DNA of 64,000 bases, taken from JACOTK01 sp963743945 (lineage in GTDB: Bacteria; Actinomycetota; Acidimicrobiia; Acidimicrobiales; CADCSY01). The notes under the pieces are model-generated. The model saw only the letters and a list, made by a program, of their open reading frames with translations, did not search any database and was not told the DNA's origin. The translations under genes and the position numbers were made by a program. The stretch spans positions 434,001 through 498,000 of the forward strand of contig CAVURO010000010.1 of the NCBI GenBank assembly GCA_963743945.1, in the 5' to 3' direction. Shown here in pieces: positions 34,000 to 41,195 of the stretch; the stretch's first letter is position 1, and every line of letters starts with the position of its first letter.

Positions 34000-34110
34000 T
34001 CAGCGCACTACGCCGACGACGCCGACCACGTCATCAGAGCGCAGCGGGCTGGTCTTGAGCGTGACGTGCTCGTTGGTGCGCAGGTCGTAGACCCAGGTCT
34101 CTTTGTGCAG
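34000..34110 (-). pseudogene. Remnant of a type I restriction-modification methylase (HsdM-like)
   Basis: In one minus-strand frame the sequence reads LHKETWVYDLRTNEHVTLKT followed by SPLRSDDVV and a stop at 34000. The core W-[FV]-YDLRTN-x-H-x-TLK-x-x-PL is a recurrent block near the C-terminus of HsdM-type N6-adenine methylases. Upstream of ~34110 the frame turns into proline/arginine-rich nonsense while another frame looks more protein-like, so only a fragment survives. No hsdR or hsdS gene is present. Confidence 0.5.
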
Positions 34111-34496
34111 GGTCGGCAGCGGCGGCGGCCTTCGCCCTGTCGGACCAGCGCAGCCATCGTAGATCGACGGTCACCACGAACCGCGTCAGATCGGGAGCCT
34201 GGTAGCAGCGCAGGACGCATACACTCGGCGAAGATGACCGAGCTCCGTTCGGAACAAGCGAGGCCATCTTAGATCCTCGGGGTCGTGCTCGACGCACGGT
34301 CGTTCCTCGCGATCTTCCTGGGGCTCACGAGGGGACTCATTCCAACTGGTTGCTCACTTTCATCGGCCGTCGGGGTGATGTGCTTGAGGAGAAGGGCGGT
34401 GCCGGATCGGACGGGCGCCTTCCGCCGGATCCCGCCGGCCGAGGCCGACCTTGGGCGGCGCGCCCCGCCGACGTCGGCGGCTGCGGAGGTGATCTC

Positions 34497-34632
34497 CCGT
34501 ACGATCGTGCGGATCAGGCGCCGGTTCCGAGAGATCGGGTTGGATTGGAACAGTTTCCGCACGATCGTGCGGAAACTGCGCATCGTAGGAGATTCGAACG
34601 GCTATTCTCGTTGTACCCGCACGATCGTGCGG
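34497..34632. promoter_or_regulatory. Three palindromic operators 60 bp apart in front of hipBA
   Basis: The 16-bp palindrome CCGCACGATCGTGCGG occurs at 34497-34512 (one change, CCGT), 34557-34572 and 34617-34632, with centres exactly 60 bp apart. The middle copy extends to a perfect 28-bp palindrome (34551-34578) with arms CAGTTTCCGCACGA and TCGTGCGGAAACTG. TATTCT (34603-34608), the likely -10, lies between copies two and three. I infer HipB binding sites that allow cooperative or looped repression. Confidence 0.8.
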
Positions 34633-34701
34633 TCCGGTATTGAGGAGCGATGTGCGGATCAGCGCATCGTTCGCGGCGGACGGAGAAGGAGGTGGAACGC
34701 G

Positions 34702-35001
34702 ATGGCGGGTGACGATCGAGGAGATCCGCGGCTCGACCCGCTGGCGGCAGCGGTGCGGGCCCGTCGGCGCGCGCTCGCGCTCCGTCAGGGCGAAGTAGCC
34801 GACCTGGCCGGCTGCTCGGAACGTTTCGTCTACACCCTCGAGCGGGCCAAGGGATCGCTGCGACTCGACAAAGTGCTCGATGTGCTCGGCGTGCTCGGTC
34901 TGGGCCTCGAGATAGGGGTCGGCACCCCCGGCGTCGTACCGCGAGCCGGCGGCGCCCGCGCCACAAGTGGGCGCGATACGGAGCCGGACCGCTCGCGATG
35001 A
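34702..35001 (+). CDS. hipB: HipB-like HTH antitoxin
   Basis: 99 residues. The helix-turn-helix is in VRARRRALALRQGEVADLAG and CSERFVYTLERAKGSLRLDK, the XRE type seen in HipB. The C-terminal ~30 residues are Gly/Arg/Ala-rich and probably disordered. HipB binds its operators and HipA, repressing the operon and blocking the kinase. It has a near-perfect Shine-Dalgarno site (AGAAGGAGGT, 34684-34693), unlike most genes here. It overlaps hipA by four bases (ATGA). Confidence 0.88.
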   Translation: MAGDDRGDPRLDPLAAAVRARRRALALRQGEVADLAGCSERFVYTLERAKGSLRLDKVLDVLGVLGLGLEIGVGTPGVVPRAGGARATSGRDTEPDRSR

Positions 35002-36230
35002 GTCCACCTGCCCCCGAGGAGCTTCGATTCATCGGTGAGGGGTCGGTGTTCAAGGCCGGTCGGCTCGCCGGTCGACTCGTACGTGAACCCGTCGGGGTTC
35101 GCTTCGAGTACGTCGAGGACTATCTCGCCGACCCCACCGCGCGGGCCGTGGCCACGACGCTTCCGCTCAGCGCCGCGCCGGTCCGAACCGGCAGCGCGGG
35201 CGCAGTGCCCCCGTTCTTCGCGGGCCTGCTCCCCGAAGGACGCCGGTTGAGCGCACTGCGACGGGCGGTGAAGACATCAGCTGACGACGACCTCACCCTG
35301 CTGCTGGCCGTCGGCTCTGACACGATCGGCGATGTCCAAGTGGTACCGACCGGCGAGGTTCCCGCCTCGACGCCAAGTGCGGTCACCGTCGGCGACTGGT
35401 CGGACGTGAGCTTCGACAGGTTGTACACCGAGTTGACCGGCGAACTCCTTGCCCCCGAGCGTGCCGCAATTTCCGGCGTGCAGACCAAGGCTTCGGCCCG
35501 GATGATCTCCTTGCCGGTGCGTCGAGCCCACGAGCGGTACCTCCTCAAGTTGGACCCGCCTGAGTTCCCCCACCTCGTCGCGAACGAGGCGTTCTTCCTG
35601 GCCGCTGCTCGAGCGTCGGGTCTCGCAGCCGCCCACGCCGAGGTCGTCGCCGACGGCAATGGCCGCCACGGGCTCCTCGTGCGCCGGTTCGACCGTGTCG
35701 CGCCCGGCGACGCCTCGGGGTCGTCGATGCTTGCCCAAGAGGACGCCTGCCAGGTGCTCGGCCGGTATCCCGCGGACAAGTACAACATCGACGCCGCGGA
35801 GATCGTGCGTGGACTCGCCGCGGTCACCTCCGCGCCGGTCGTCACGGCACGCGACGTGATCCGCCAACTCGCGTTCGCGTACCTCACTTGCAACGGCGAC
35901 GCTCACGCGAAGAACTTCTCCGTGCTGTCCGACGCTTCGGGTGAATGGCGCGTCAGCCCCGCCTACGACCTGCCGTCGTCGTACCCGTACGGCGACCACA
36001 CGACCGCGCTGTCCATCGGCGGCAAGACGGACGAGCGGATCGGCCGGTCCGACTTCGTGACGTTGGGAGAGGCCGTAGCCGTCCGTGCACGTGCCACCGA
36101 GAGCGTCCTCACCGATCTCGTCGACCGCTGCGACGAGTGGTTGTCCCGGCTCGACGACCTGCCGTTCGACTCCCGTACGCTCCACAAGCTGCGACGCGCG
36201 ATCGAGTACCGACGCGAACGTCTGCGCTGA
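34998..36230 (+). CDS. hipA: HipA-like Ser/Thr kinase toxin
   Basis: 410 residues, normal for HipA. FFAGLLPEGRRLSALRRAV (N-terminal subdomain), AISGVQTKASARMISLP (Gly-rich, regulatory loop), ERYLLKLDPPEFPHLVANEA with the ATP-binding Lys, LLVRRFDR, the catalytic loop CNGDAHAKNFSVL, and SPAYDLPSS (metal-binding Asp) are all intact. HipA kinases phosphorylate aminoacyl-tRNA synthetases (Glu in E. coli) and stop growth; the target here is unknown. The substitution SGVQTKAS in the loop that is self-phosphorylated in E. coli HipA still has Ser and Thr residues. Confidence 0.93.
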   Translation: MSPPAPEELRFIGEGSVFKAGRLAGRLVREPVGVRFEYVEDYLADPTARAVATTLPLSAAPVRTGSAGAVPPFFAGLLPEGRRLSALRRAVKTSADDDLTLLLAVGSDTIGDVQVVPTGEVPASTPSAVTVGDWSDVSFDRLYTELTGELLAPERAAISGVQTKASARMISLPVRRAHERYLLKLDPPEFPHLVANEAFFLAAARASGLAAAHAEVVADGNGRHGLLVRRFDRVAPGDASGSSMLAQEDACQVLGRYPADKYNIDAAEIVRGLAAVTSAPVVTARDVIRQLAFAYLTCNGDAHAKNFSVLSDASGEWRVSPAYDLPSSYPYGDHTTALSIGGKTDERIGRSDFVTLGEAVAVRARATESVLTDLVDRCDEWLSRLDDLPFDSRTLHKLRRAIEYRRERLR

Positions 36231-36341
36231 GCGCTGCCGACGCGGACACGTATCGCGAATCGACCACCTCAACGGTGGTTCCTGACCTACGCTCCCAGGT
36301 GGACGGTTCCCGGGAGGGTTCGGTCGACTCGTGACGAACTA

Positions 36342-36379
36342 TTTGCTTTGCAAACATGATTTTTGTCACATATCGTGAC
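36342..36379 (+). promoter_or_regulatory. AT-rich promoter with two inverted repeats before the 36470 cluster
   Basis: TTGCAA (36348-36353) and TATCGT (36371-36376) are 17 bases apart, a good -35/-10 pair. TTTGC TTT GCAAA (36342-36354) overlaps the -35 and GTCAC ATATC GTGAC (36365-36379) overlaps the -10, so two regulators or two sites of one could act. The stretch 36335-36379 is the most AT-rich promoter in the window. Confidence 0.55.
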
Positions 36380-36469
36380 GTGGCCGGCCGCACACCTGGG
36401 AAGCGTGCGTCGGCGCCCGGAACACGCCGAGACACTGGGGTGATCGATCCAACTTCGAAGGGGCCATGC

Positions 36470-37333
36470 ATGGACAACGGCAGTCTGAAGCAGAGCACGG
36501 TCAAGGGGCGGGACCTTCAGGAGCTCGTGGTCTCCGATCCCATCGCCCACAGCAAGGGTTACGACTACCACTTGCTCGAGATCGCGACCATCGACTTCAC
36601 CAGGCCCCATCCGATCATCGAGCAGTGCGTTGCCCTCGAGCACGAGAGCTGGAAACCCCAGGAGGACTTCCTGGCCTACATCGCCAAGCGCGACCTTCTG
36701 GCCTACGTGACGTTCAAGGGCAAGGTCGTCGGCTTCCTCGTCATCACGGTTTGGCTCAACGGCGACTACGGCGTCGTGAGCGTCGACGAGGCCATGATCT
36801 CGAAGGACCAACGGGGCAACGGCCTGGCGCTCAAGCTGGTCTGGTTCCTGTGCCACCTCCTGGTGGTCCGCCTTCTCGGCAACCGCGATGTCAAGCGGGC
36901 CGTCCTGCTCGGCCTCACGGTCAGCCCCGTCGCCATCCAGGCCACGTATCGTTATCGCCGGATCTTTCGGAACAACTCGTTCAAGCCAAATGAGCAGCTG
37001 ACGGATATCGCCTGGCAGTACCTGAAGAAGTACGACTACGAGGCACTCGATCCGACCAGGCCGTGGTTCGTCAAAGGCGCCTTTCCCGGTTCCTCGAAGT
37101 GGAAGCCCACGCTGCGCAAGGGCAGGGACAGGGCAATCGTCCCCACGAACTTCGACTGCCACGACCGCGGGGACGCCTTCTTGTTCATGGGAGCCGCCTC
37201 CCGGCGCTTCGGGACGGTGGTGACGACCGTCCGATCCATCCCGTGGTTCGGGTGGAGAATCATGAAGGGCTACGACTTCACCGTTCCACTTCGACGCGTG
37301 GAGTCGACGAGCCTGATCTCCGAACGAGATTGA
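36470..37333 (+). CDS. GNAT-like acyltransferase, first gene of a four-gene cluster
   Basis: 287 residues. The N-terminal half resembles GNAT acyltransferases: IIEQCVALEHESWKPQEDFL, then KVVGFLVITVWLNGDYGVVS, VDEAMISKDQRGNGLALKLV (the Q/R-x-x-G-x-G/A acyl-CoA loop). The rest (YRRIFRNNSFKPNEQLTDIA, IPTNFDC-like block, RRFGTVVTTVRSIPWFGWRI) is an extension I cannot assign. Substrate unknown. ATG 36470 has GAAGGGG 6-7 bases upstream; the frame is open further back without a start signal. Six bases separate its stop from the next start, so the cluster is one transcription unit. Confidence 0.7.
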   Translation: MDNGSLKQSTVKGRDLQELVVSDPIAHSKGYDYHLLEIATIDFTRPHPIIEQCVALEHESWKPQEDFLAYIAKRDLLAYVTFKGKVVGFLVITVWLNGDYGVVSVDEAMISKDQRGNGLALKLVWFLCHLLVVRLLGNRDVKRAVLLGLTVSPVAIQATYRYRRIFRNNSFKPNEQLTDIAWQYLKKYDYEALDPTRPWFVKGAFPGSSKWKPTLRKGRDRAIVPTNFDCHDRGDAFLFMGAASRRFGTVVTTVRSIPWFGWRIMKGYDFTVPLRRVESTSLISERD

Positions 37334-37339
37334 TCACCC

Positions 37340-38650
37340 GTGCGGCTGCTCGACTACCGCCACTACCCGTACGGAGCGTTCGATACGCACCTGCACGCTC
37401 ATCTTCCTGCACCCTTGCAGCAGAGGGTGGTCGAGCGCCGGCTGCGCAAGGTCGTCCGCGACGCGTACCGAAACGTTCCGTTCTACCGCTCCGGCTTCGA
37501 CCGCGCCGGGCTGAACCCCGCGCATTTCCGAGGCTCCGCTGATCTCGCGCTGCTCCCGTTTCTCACGAAGGCGGACGTCCAGAAGCACTTCCCGAACGGT
37601 TTGGTGGCCAGGGGGACAAACCTTGATCGATGCGTGCATTCCGCAACGACAGGTTCGAGCGGCGTGGCGACCAACTTCGTCTTCACGCCGAAGACCTATG
37701 CCTACTATCACGCCACCAGCTTCAAGGTGTACACGATGGTGGGTTATCGCCCATGGCATCGGGCGACCTACATCAAGTACACCGCCGTCCCCGCTCCGAA
37801 TCTCGGTCCCATCTTCCGTGTCGGTCATATCCCATCGCTGGTTCCCGTCGAGGAGCACATCGAGGCGTTGCGCCGACAACGACCCGATCTTCTGGTGGGC
37901 TATGCGTCACTGGTCCTCGACGTGGCCCGCAACGTCACCGAGGACGACCTGCGGGTCATCAAGCCTCGATTCATCTCGGTCAACTCCGAGCTCTCGACCC
38001 AAGCCCAGCGCGACGAGATCGCCGCCGTCTTCCAGTGCCCCGTCTACGACGAGTATTCGTCCGAGGAGACCTGGATGATCGCCTCGCAATGCCGTGAGCA
38101 TCGATACCACCTCTTCACCAACAATGTCTGGGTTGAGTTCCTCGATGCCGACGGAAGCGAGGTGCCCGCCGGCGAGGTCGGCGAGATCGTGCTCACGACG
38201 CTTCAGAGCCCGGCGATGCCCTTCATTCGCTACCGAATCGGTGATCTCGGACGCGCCGGAACGGAGCCGTGCCCCTGCGGCAGCACCCTTCCGGTGCTGG
38301 CATCCTTCGAGGGCCGCGCCGATGACGCCTTCGTGCTCACAGGGGGCGATCGTGTCCCCTCGCTGAAGCTTCTCAACGTCTTCACGACCTTCATCAAGGC
38401 TGATGGCGATTTCATCCGTGAGTTCAAGCTGGTGCAAACCGATCTCGCCAAGGCAACCGTTCACCTTGTGGCAGGGCCCCACTACTCCACCGAACAGGCT
38501 GATGCCCTCCTTCGCAAGCTCCAGTCGCTGCTTCCGGAGCCCGTCACCTTCACGATCGATCTCGCCGACCGCCTGGACGCAGGGGGCATCAAGCACAAGG
38601 CGATCGAATCCCTCGTGAAGCCGACCGGGTCAAGGGAGCCGGCCCGATGA
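37340..38650 (+). CDS. PaaK/CapK-like adenylate-forming ligase
   Basis: 436 residues, the size of phenylacetate-CoA ligase relatives. VVRDAYRNVPFYRSGFDRAG is the typical N-terminus, HSATTGSSGVATNFVFTPKT the ATP phosphate loop, VYDEYSSEETWMIASQC the adenine region, and FIRYRIGDLGRAGTEPCPCG the conserved Tyr-Arg-x-Gly-Asp block with a Cys-Pro-Cys. GEVGEIVLTTL and GGDRVPSLKLLNVF complete it. Such enzymes activate a carboxylic acid as acyl-AMP. The acid is unknown. It starts with GTG 37340 and overlaps the next gene by four bases. Confidence 0.85.
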   Translation: MRLLDYRHYPYGAFDTHLHAHLPAPLQQRVVERRLRKVVRDAYRNVPFYRSGFDRAGLNPAHFRGSADLALLPFLTKADVQKHFPNGLVARGTNLDRCVHSATTGSSGVATNFVFTPKTYAYYHATSFKVYTMVGYRPWHRATYIKYTAVPAPNLGPIFRVGHIPSLVPVEEHIEALRRQRPDLLVGYASLVLDVARNVTEDDLRVIKPRFISVNSELSTQAQRDEIAAVFQCPVYDEYSSEETWMIASQCREHRYHLFTNNVWVEFLDADGSEVPAGEVGEIVLTTLQSPAMPFIRYRIGDLGRAGTEPCPCGSTLPVLASFEGRADDAFVLTGGDRVPSLKLLNVFTTFIKADGDFIREFKLVQTDLAKATVHLVAGPHYSTEQADALLRKLQSLLPEPVTFTIDLADRLDAGGIKHKAIESLVKPTGSREPAR

Positions 38651-39750
38651 CCGGTCTCGGCGAGCCCCGAGCCGCCGGCACCTGGCGTCGCTACGCGCCA
38701 TGGGTCGTCGGCATCGTGATGCTGATCGGTCTCGTCGTCGTCGTTGACCTCGACGAGGTCATCGACGCCTTGAGGCGCGCCGATCTGGCTCGCTACGCAC
38801 CCCTTGCCGTGGGGTTCATCCTCGTCTGGTTCCTCGTCGAGACCCACAATCTGGGGTCGCTGCTCAAACGCTTCGGACACCGACGACCCCTTTCCGAACT
38901 GGCCGCCGTACGCGCGTACACCTACCTGCTCATGGTGCTCAACTACAACCTCGGGGTGGGTGGGATCGCCCTCTATCTCCGTTCCACGGTCGGCATCCCA
39001 ATGGTTGAGGCATCGAGCCTCATGCTCTTCTACATGTATGCCGAGGTTGCCTCGCTTGCGGCGATGTCCGTACTCGGTGCCGTCATCCTGCCGGGAGAGC
39101 CCCACGTCGGAAAGATCGCCCTGATCGCGGGCGGCTTCCTCATCGGGTCCACGGCCCTCATCGCAGGCTATCGTTCCTTCGGCGATCACCTCCCTCGACG
39201 GCTCGGACGACTGAGCCTCCTGGCAAGCTTTCGTGAGGCGTCACCCTCGACCGTTCTGATCATCATCGTCGGGCGAGGCGCCTACTTTCTCGCCTTCATC
39301 GCCTTCTTCTATCTGGCACTCCCGGCCTTCTCGGTCGAGGTGCCGTTCATGGCCCTTCTCGTCCTCGTGCCCACCATCTTCTTCATCGGCAACCTCCCGG
39401 TCAGTGCGGCCGGTCTGGGAACCATGCAGGCGGCCATGTTGTTCTTCTTCCGCTCCTACGGCTCCCAGAGCGACATTGCGGCGTTCAGCATCGTCTACAG
39501 CGGCACGTTGATCGTCCTGCGGCTGCCGCTCGGCCTCGTTGCCGCATGGCGCCACGCCGGTCTGGTCTTCGGACCACGCAACGCATTCGCACAACCACCC
39601 ATTGACCTGGGATCATCGTTCCACGAGGAAGACCTCCGCAGGGGGGAGCCTCACAGGGACGACCTCTGCTTGGGGACCTCCGCCGGGGGGAGCCTTGCAA
39701 GCGCACCGATTCTGACATCGCAACCCACGACTTCACGAGGAAATCCATGA
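38647..39750 (+). CDS. YbhN/LPG-synthase-like multi-pass membrane protein
   Basis: 367 residues with about eight membrane segments (APWVVGIVMLIGLVVVVDL, APLAVGFILVWFLV, LMVLNYNLGVGGIALYLRS, IALIAGGFLIGSTALIAG, GAYFLAFIAFFYLALPAFSV, FMALLVLVPTIFFIGNLPVS). NLPVSAAGLGTMQAAMLFFF is typical of the UPF0104/lysylphosphatidylglycerol synthase transmembrane family. Members flip or transport lipids. The last ~55 residues are hydrophilic and contain an imperfect repeat (DLRRGEP, DLCLGTSAGGS). Overlaps both neighbours (ATGA), so translation is coupled. Confidence 0.8.
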   Translation: MTGLGEPRAAGTWRRYAPWVVGIVMLIGLVVVVDLDEVIDALRRADLARYAPLAVGFILVWFLVETHNLGSLLKRFGHRRPLSELAAVRAYTYLLMVLNYNLGVGGIALYLRSTVGIPMVEASSLMLFYMYAEVASLAAMSVLGAVILPGEPHVGKIALIAGGFLIGSTALIAGYRSFGDHLPRRLGRLSLLASFREASPSTVLIIIVGRGAYFLAFIAFFYLALPAFSVEVPFMALLVLVPTIFFIGNLPVSAAGLGTMQAAMLFFFRSYGSQSDIAAFSIVYSGTLIVLRLPLGLVAAWRHAGLVFGPRNAFAQPPIDLGSSFHEEDLRRGEPHRDDLCLGTSAGGSLASAPILTSQPTTSRGNP

Positions 39751-41195
39751 CCTTCAGCCGCACATCCGCTTCCCTCCTTCGTCGGTCCCGACCCGCCAAG
39801 ATCACGATCGGCGCCTTCATCCTGATCGGCGCGTTGGTCGCCGGGCCGGTCGCCGAGGCATGCGACGTCGCCGTCATCTCCGGGAAGTCGTCGAACACCG
39901 ATCGACCGATCATCTGGAAGAACCGGGACGACTCCAACAGCTACTTCCAGGGCATCCGTTCGTACCCCGCCCGCAACGCCGACATCGGCGCGCACACCTG
40001 CCTCGAAGAGGTCGTCTACGTCATCAACAAGCCCATCTGCGGCGGTGGGGCAAACGAGTCGGGCTTCGCCGTCCTCAACGCCAGCGTGTATTCCAACACC
40101 AATGTCGAGGAGACCCTGAACGTCGACGTCACGCTCATGAAACGGGCTCTGGAGCGTTGTGCCCTGGTCACCTGCTTCGAGAACCTGATCGAGCACTGGA
40201 ACGACGCTCCCGACGCAACCGCCGTCATCAGCTCGAACTTCGTTGCGATGGACGCCAAGGAGGGGGTGATCCTGCTCGAGGCCAACAGCGGGATCGGCAC
40301 CAAGCCCGCCGTGTTCCGAGTCGATGCGAACGAGGCGGGCACCGCCAATCACACCAACTTCAACCGATTCGTCGCCAACCCCGGCGTCGAGCGCAAGGAG
40401 CGGGGTACGGCGCTGCTCGCGGACCTCGATGCCCGGGACCAACTCACGCCCGATCAGGTCATGAAGAGCGTCGCCAAGGACGTGTGCGGTGACGTGCCTG
40501 CCGTCGACCCCGCCCGCTTTCCGACCAACAAGTGCATCAGCCGCGCCCAGACGACGGCGGCGGTCGTCATCGAAGGTGTCACACCTGGGATGGACCCCCG
40601 GCTCACCACGATGTGGGTCAACCTCGGCGAGCCCTCGGTGGGCGTCTTCGTGCCGACCTTTCCCGCCGCGAGGTCGGTCCCGAGCAAGATGGCCTCGACC
40701 AACATGTTCGGGTACGCGGCGTTCAACCTGGCGATCGTCGACAAGGAGTTCTCGCTCTACGACAACAACGGCGCGGTCAACAGCATCCTGCCCGTCCCGT
40801 GGATGGACACGAACATCAACTTGACCAAGTTGACAGCACTGCAGGCGATCACCCAACCCATCGAGGACGAGGCGGTGGCTCGGACCAGGACGTTCGTCAA
40901 CGAACTCGAGGCCCTTCCTTCAGCGGTCAGCGCTGCATCACTCGCCGCCTTCAGCCAGACCGCCACCGAACGGGCCTATGCACGCTACGTCGACGGCGGC
41001 TTGAGTTCGGGCCGCATCGACCTCAAGCTCCTCGCCAAGTGGGCACTCCAGACGCTGCGCCCTCGCGTCGGCATCATCGAGAACATCCGCCGTGGCATCG
41101 AGATCAACCAGCGCTACCTCAAGAGCCAACTCCCGCTTGAAGCTGCCGCGCTCTCGCAGCTGCTGGCCAAGACCACGACCAAGGCTCAGCCCTAG
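39747..41195 (+). CDS. Secreted Ntn-hydrolase, choloylglycine hydrolase/C45-like
   Basis: 482 residues. A signal peptide (IGAFILIGALVAGPVAEA) is followed at once by Cys-Asp-Val-Ala, and then RPIIWKNRDDSN. In Ntn hydrolases of the penicillin V acylase/bile salt hydrolase and C45 families, an N-terminal Cys plus a downstream Arg-Asp form the active site. Here signal-peptide cleavage would expose that Cys. Later blocks are GGGANESGFAVLNASVYSNT and TAVISSNFVAMDAKEGVILL (hydrolase core) and HTNFNRF. Linear amides such as N-acyl amino acids are the likely substrates, by analogy. Last gene of the cluster; its stop interleaves with that of fumC. Confidence 0.78.
   Translation: MTFSRTSASLLRRSRPAKITIGAFILIGALVAGPVAEACDVAVISGKSSNTDRPIIWKNRDDSNSYFQGIRSYPARNADIGAHTCLEEVVYVINKPICGGGANESGFAVLNASVYSNTNVEETLNVDVTLMKRALERCALVTCFENLIEHWNDAPDATAVISSNFVAMDAKEGVILLEANSGIGTKPAVFRVDANEAGTANHTNFNRFVANPGVERKERGTALLADLDARDQLTPDQVMKSVAKDVCGDVPAVDPARFPTNKCISRAQTTAAVVIEGVTPGMDPRLTTMWVNLGEPSVGVFVPTFPAARSVPSKMASTNMFGYAAFNLAIVDKEFSLYDNNGAVNSILPVPWMDTNINLTKLTALQAITQPIEDEAVARTRTFVNELEALPSAVSAASLAAFSQTATERAYARYVDGGLSSGRIDLKLLAKWALQTLRPRVGIIENIRRGIEINQRYLKSQLPLEAAALSQLLAKTTTKAQP

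Larger units (their letters stand above)
33448..34701. other. Gene-poor region with decayed fragments
   Basis: About 1.25 kb with no complete recognisable gene. It holds the two small ORFs at 33482 and 33636, a methylase remnant at 34000-34110, other minus-strand fragments near 34110-34270 (RCYQAPDLTRFVVTVDLRWL) in conflicting frames, and the hipBA control region from ~34497. Stretches near 33690-33800 are visibly richer in A+T. This is what remains of foreign or decaying DNA; the origin is inference. Confidence 0.55.

Noticed and set aside
34497..34632. The three palindromes as a CRISPR array
   Set aside because: The repeated core is only 16 bp, the spacers are not unique protospacer-like units, there are no cas genes, and the position before hipB explains them as operators.
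34285..35001. Longer hipB frame starting at 34285
   Set aside because: It would include the operators and the -10; a strong Shine-Dalgarno site marks ATG 34702.
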